Shown: positions 6,852 through 7,777 of the stretch, in pieces
Layout: each line of letters starts with the position of its first letter
How positions within the stretch are numbered: the stretch's first letter is position 1
Assembly (NCBI GenBank): GCA_035461405.1
Contig: DATHVH010000412.1
Coordinates: 1-7,777, forward strand
Origin: Anditalea sp035461405
GTDB lineage: Bacteria > Bacteroidota > Bacteroidia > Cytophagales > Cyclobacteriaceae
Length of the DNA: 7,777 nucleotides
Direction: 5' to 3'
Notes under the pieces: model-generated
Databases searched by the model: none
Seen by the model: the letters and a program-made list of their open reading frames with translations, nothing else
Told to the model about the DNA's origin: nothing
Program-made: the position numbers and the translations under genes

Positions 6852-7777
6852 ATGTTTACCACATCTAGGGGGATATCTTTTATTTTGGCTTTTGCCATAT
6901 CTGCCCTTACGGTAGCTTTTCTTTCGCTGTTGGATGAGGCTAGCCCTACACTTTTGGTAGTGGCTGGGGTTTTGTCATTTTCGGTATCATTTATTTTGAC
7001 AAATATTACCCTGGAATTTCTGATCTTTCGGGAGATAAGCAATATCTACCAGGTCTTGGAAAAAATTCAGAAAAAAGACCTTTCCCTTGTAGGCAAAAAA
7101 CAGCAAAAAACGTCTATATCTCCTCTAAAGAACCTTAATACCACTATTAATTCATATGCTTTAGCCAAGGATAAAGAGATAGAAACACTTCAGCAAAATG
7201 CTTCTTTCAGAAAAGAGTTTATAGCGGACATCTCCCATGAACTGAAAACACCCATCTTTGCAGCTTCTGGGTATATCCATACCTTATTGGACGGGGCGGT
7301 AGAAGACGAGGCTGTCAGGTATAAATTTTTAGAGCGTGCCGCCAAAAGTCTTAATGCTTTAGATAATCTTGTGGGAGACCTGCTCACCCTGAACAGGATG
7401 GAAAATCGGGTAGTTAAATTCCATCTGGAGACTTTTGACCTTAAAGATTTGATCCTGGAAGTAATAGAACAATTAGAAAACAAAGCTGAAAAGAGAGATG
7501 TTACCGTCCGGTTTTATTTTGATAAAGCAAAGAAATACCAAATAACCGCCGATAAAGAAAAAATTTTCCGCGTATGCCAAAATCTTATCAGCAATGCCAT
7601 AAAATATAACAATGAAGGCGGTGAAGTCAATGTGGACTTAAAAGCTGAAAAAAAGAAAGTCCATCTTAGTGTAAAGGATAATGGAAAAGGTATACCCGAA
7701 GAGGATATCAAAAGAATATTTGAAAGATTCTATCGCGTAGATAAAAGCAGATCGAGAGAAGGCGGTGGAACTGGACT
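6852..7777 (+). CDS. Sensor histidine kinase, PhoR-like, cut by the window edge
   Basis: This is the membrane-bound partner of the preceding regulator. The frame from ATG 6852 stays open to the last base (308 complete codons). There are two helices, about 8-27 and 34-59, joined by only about six residues (DEASPT). A linker and coiled region (about 60-120) follows, then the H-box FIADISHELKTP with phosphoacceptor H129, the DHp second helix, and the ATPase domain: N-box NLISNAIKYNN (244-254), G1 DNGKGIP (276-282) and F-box IFERFYRVDKSR (289-300). The window ends at the GGGTGL of the G2 box, so only the tail of the ATPase domain should be missing. The gene lies 3 bp after the regulator stop and is surely in one operon with it. 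With almost no extracytoplasmic domain, it probably senses within the membrane or through a partner protein. Confidence 0.94.
   Translation, partial: MFTTSRGISFILAFAISALTVAFLSLLDEASPTLLVVAGVLSFSVSFILTNITLEFLIFREISNIYQVLEKIQKKDLSLVGKKQQKTSISPLKNLNTTINSYALAKDKEIETLQQNASFRKEFIADISHELKTPIFAASGYIHTLLDGAVEDEAVRYKFLERAAKSLNALDNLVGDLLTLNRMENRVVKFHLETFDLKDLILEVIEQLENKAEKRDVTVRFYFDKAKKYQITADKEKIFRVCQNLISNAIKYNNEGGEVNVDLKAEKKKVHLSVKDNGKGIPEEDIKRIFERFYRVDKSRSREGGGTG

Overview
The window looks like a piece of a Bacteroidota chromosome, probably of Cytophagales type. The grounds are AT-rich sequence, start codons without clear Shine-Dalgarno sequences, TAA at every certain gene end, and protein sequences that resemble Bacteroidota QueA, RecA, DUF3108 and PhoB/PhoR-type proteins. 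The lineage is inferred from these features and was not tested by a search. The gene content is mostly housekeeping. I see no phage, IS element, CRISPR array, tRNA or rRNA.

Layout, left to right: queA (minus; queuosine tRNA modification) with its own terminator at the window edge; a 128-bp divergent intergenic region; a MacB/FtsX-type ABC permease followed 29 bp later by a DASS/SLC13 sodium-carboxylate transporter (both plus, likely one operon, both starting with GTG); a bidirectional terminator shared with the convergent recA (minus); a 186-bp divergent region holding a terminator-like inverted repeat; a secreted DUF3108 protein (plus) with a hairpin after it; and an OmpR/PhoB-type response regulator followed 3 bp later by its histidine kinase, which runs off the right edge. 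No gene-free stretch exceeds 300 bp.

The main anomaly is recA. Its frame is intact from start to normal end (347 codons), but codon 197 is TGA. Family alignment calls for the conserved arginine at the start of DNA-binding loop L2 (R196 in E. coli numbering). Both halves are otherwise well conserved and there is no frameshift. A single substitution, such as CGA to TGA, accounts for it. The choices are a recent real nonsense mutation, a sequence or assembly error, or readthrough. The sequence argues against a recoded genetic code, an RF2-like frameshift and selenocysteine. A second, weaker oddity is an ATG that overlaps the permease stop codon in the transporter's reading frame but is cut off by an in-frame TAA after eight codons.

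I did not find a convincing new multi-gene system. The points worth a second look are the recA lesion, the hairpin upstream of recA, the transporter start, and the kinase with almost no extracytoplasmic domain next to the secreted DUF3108 protein.
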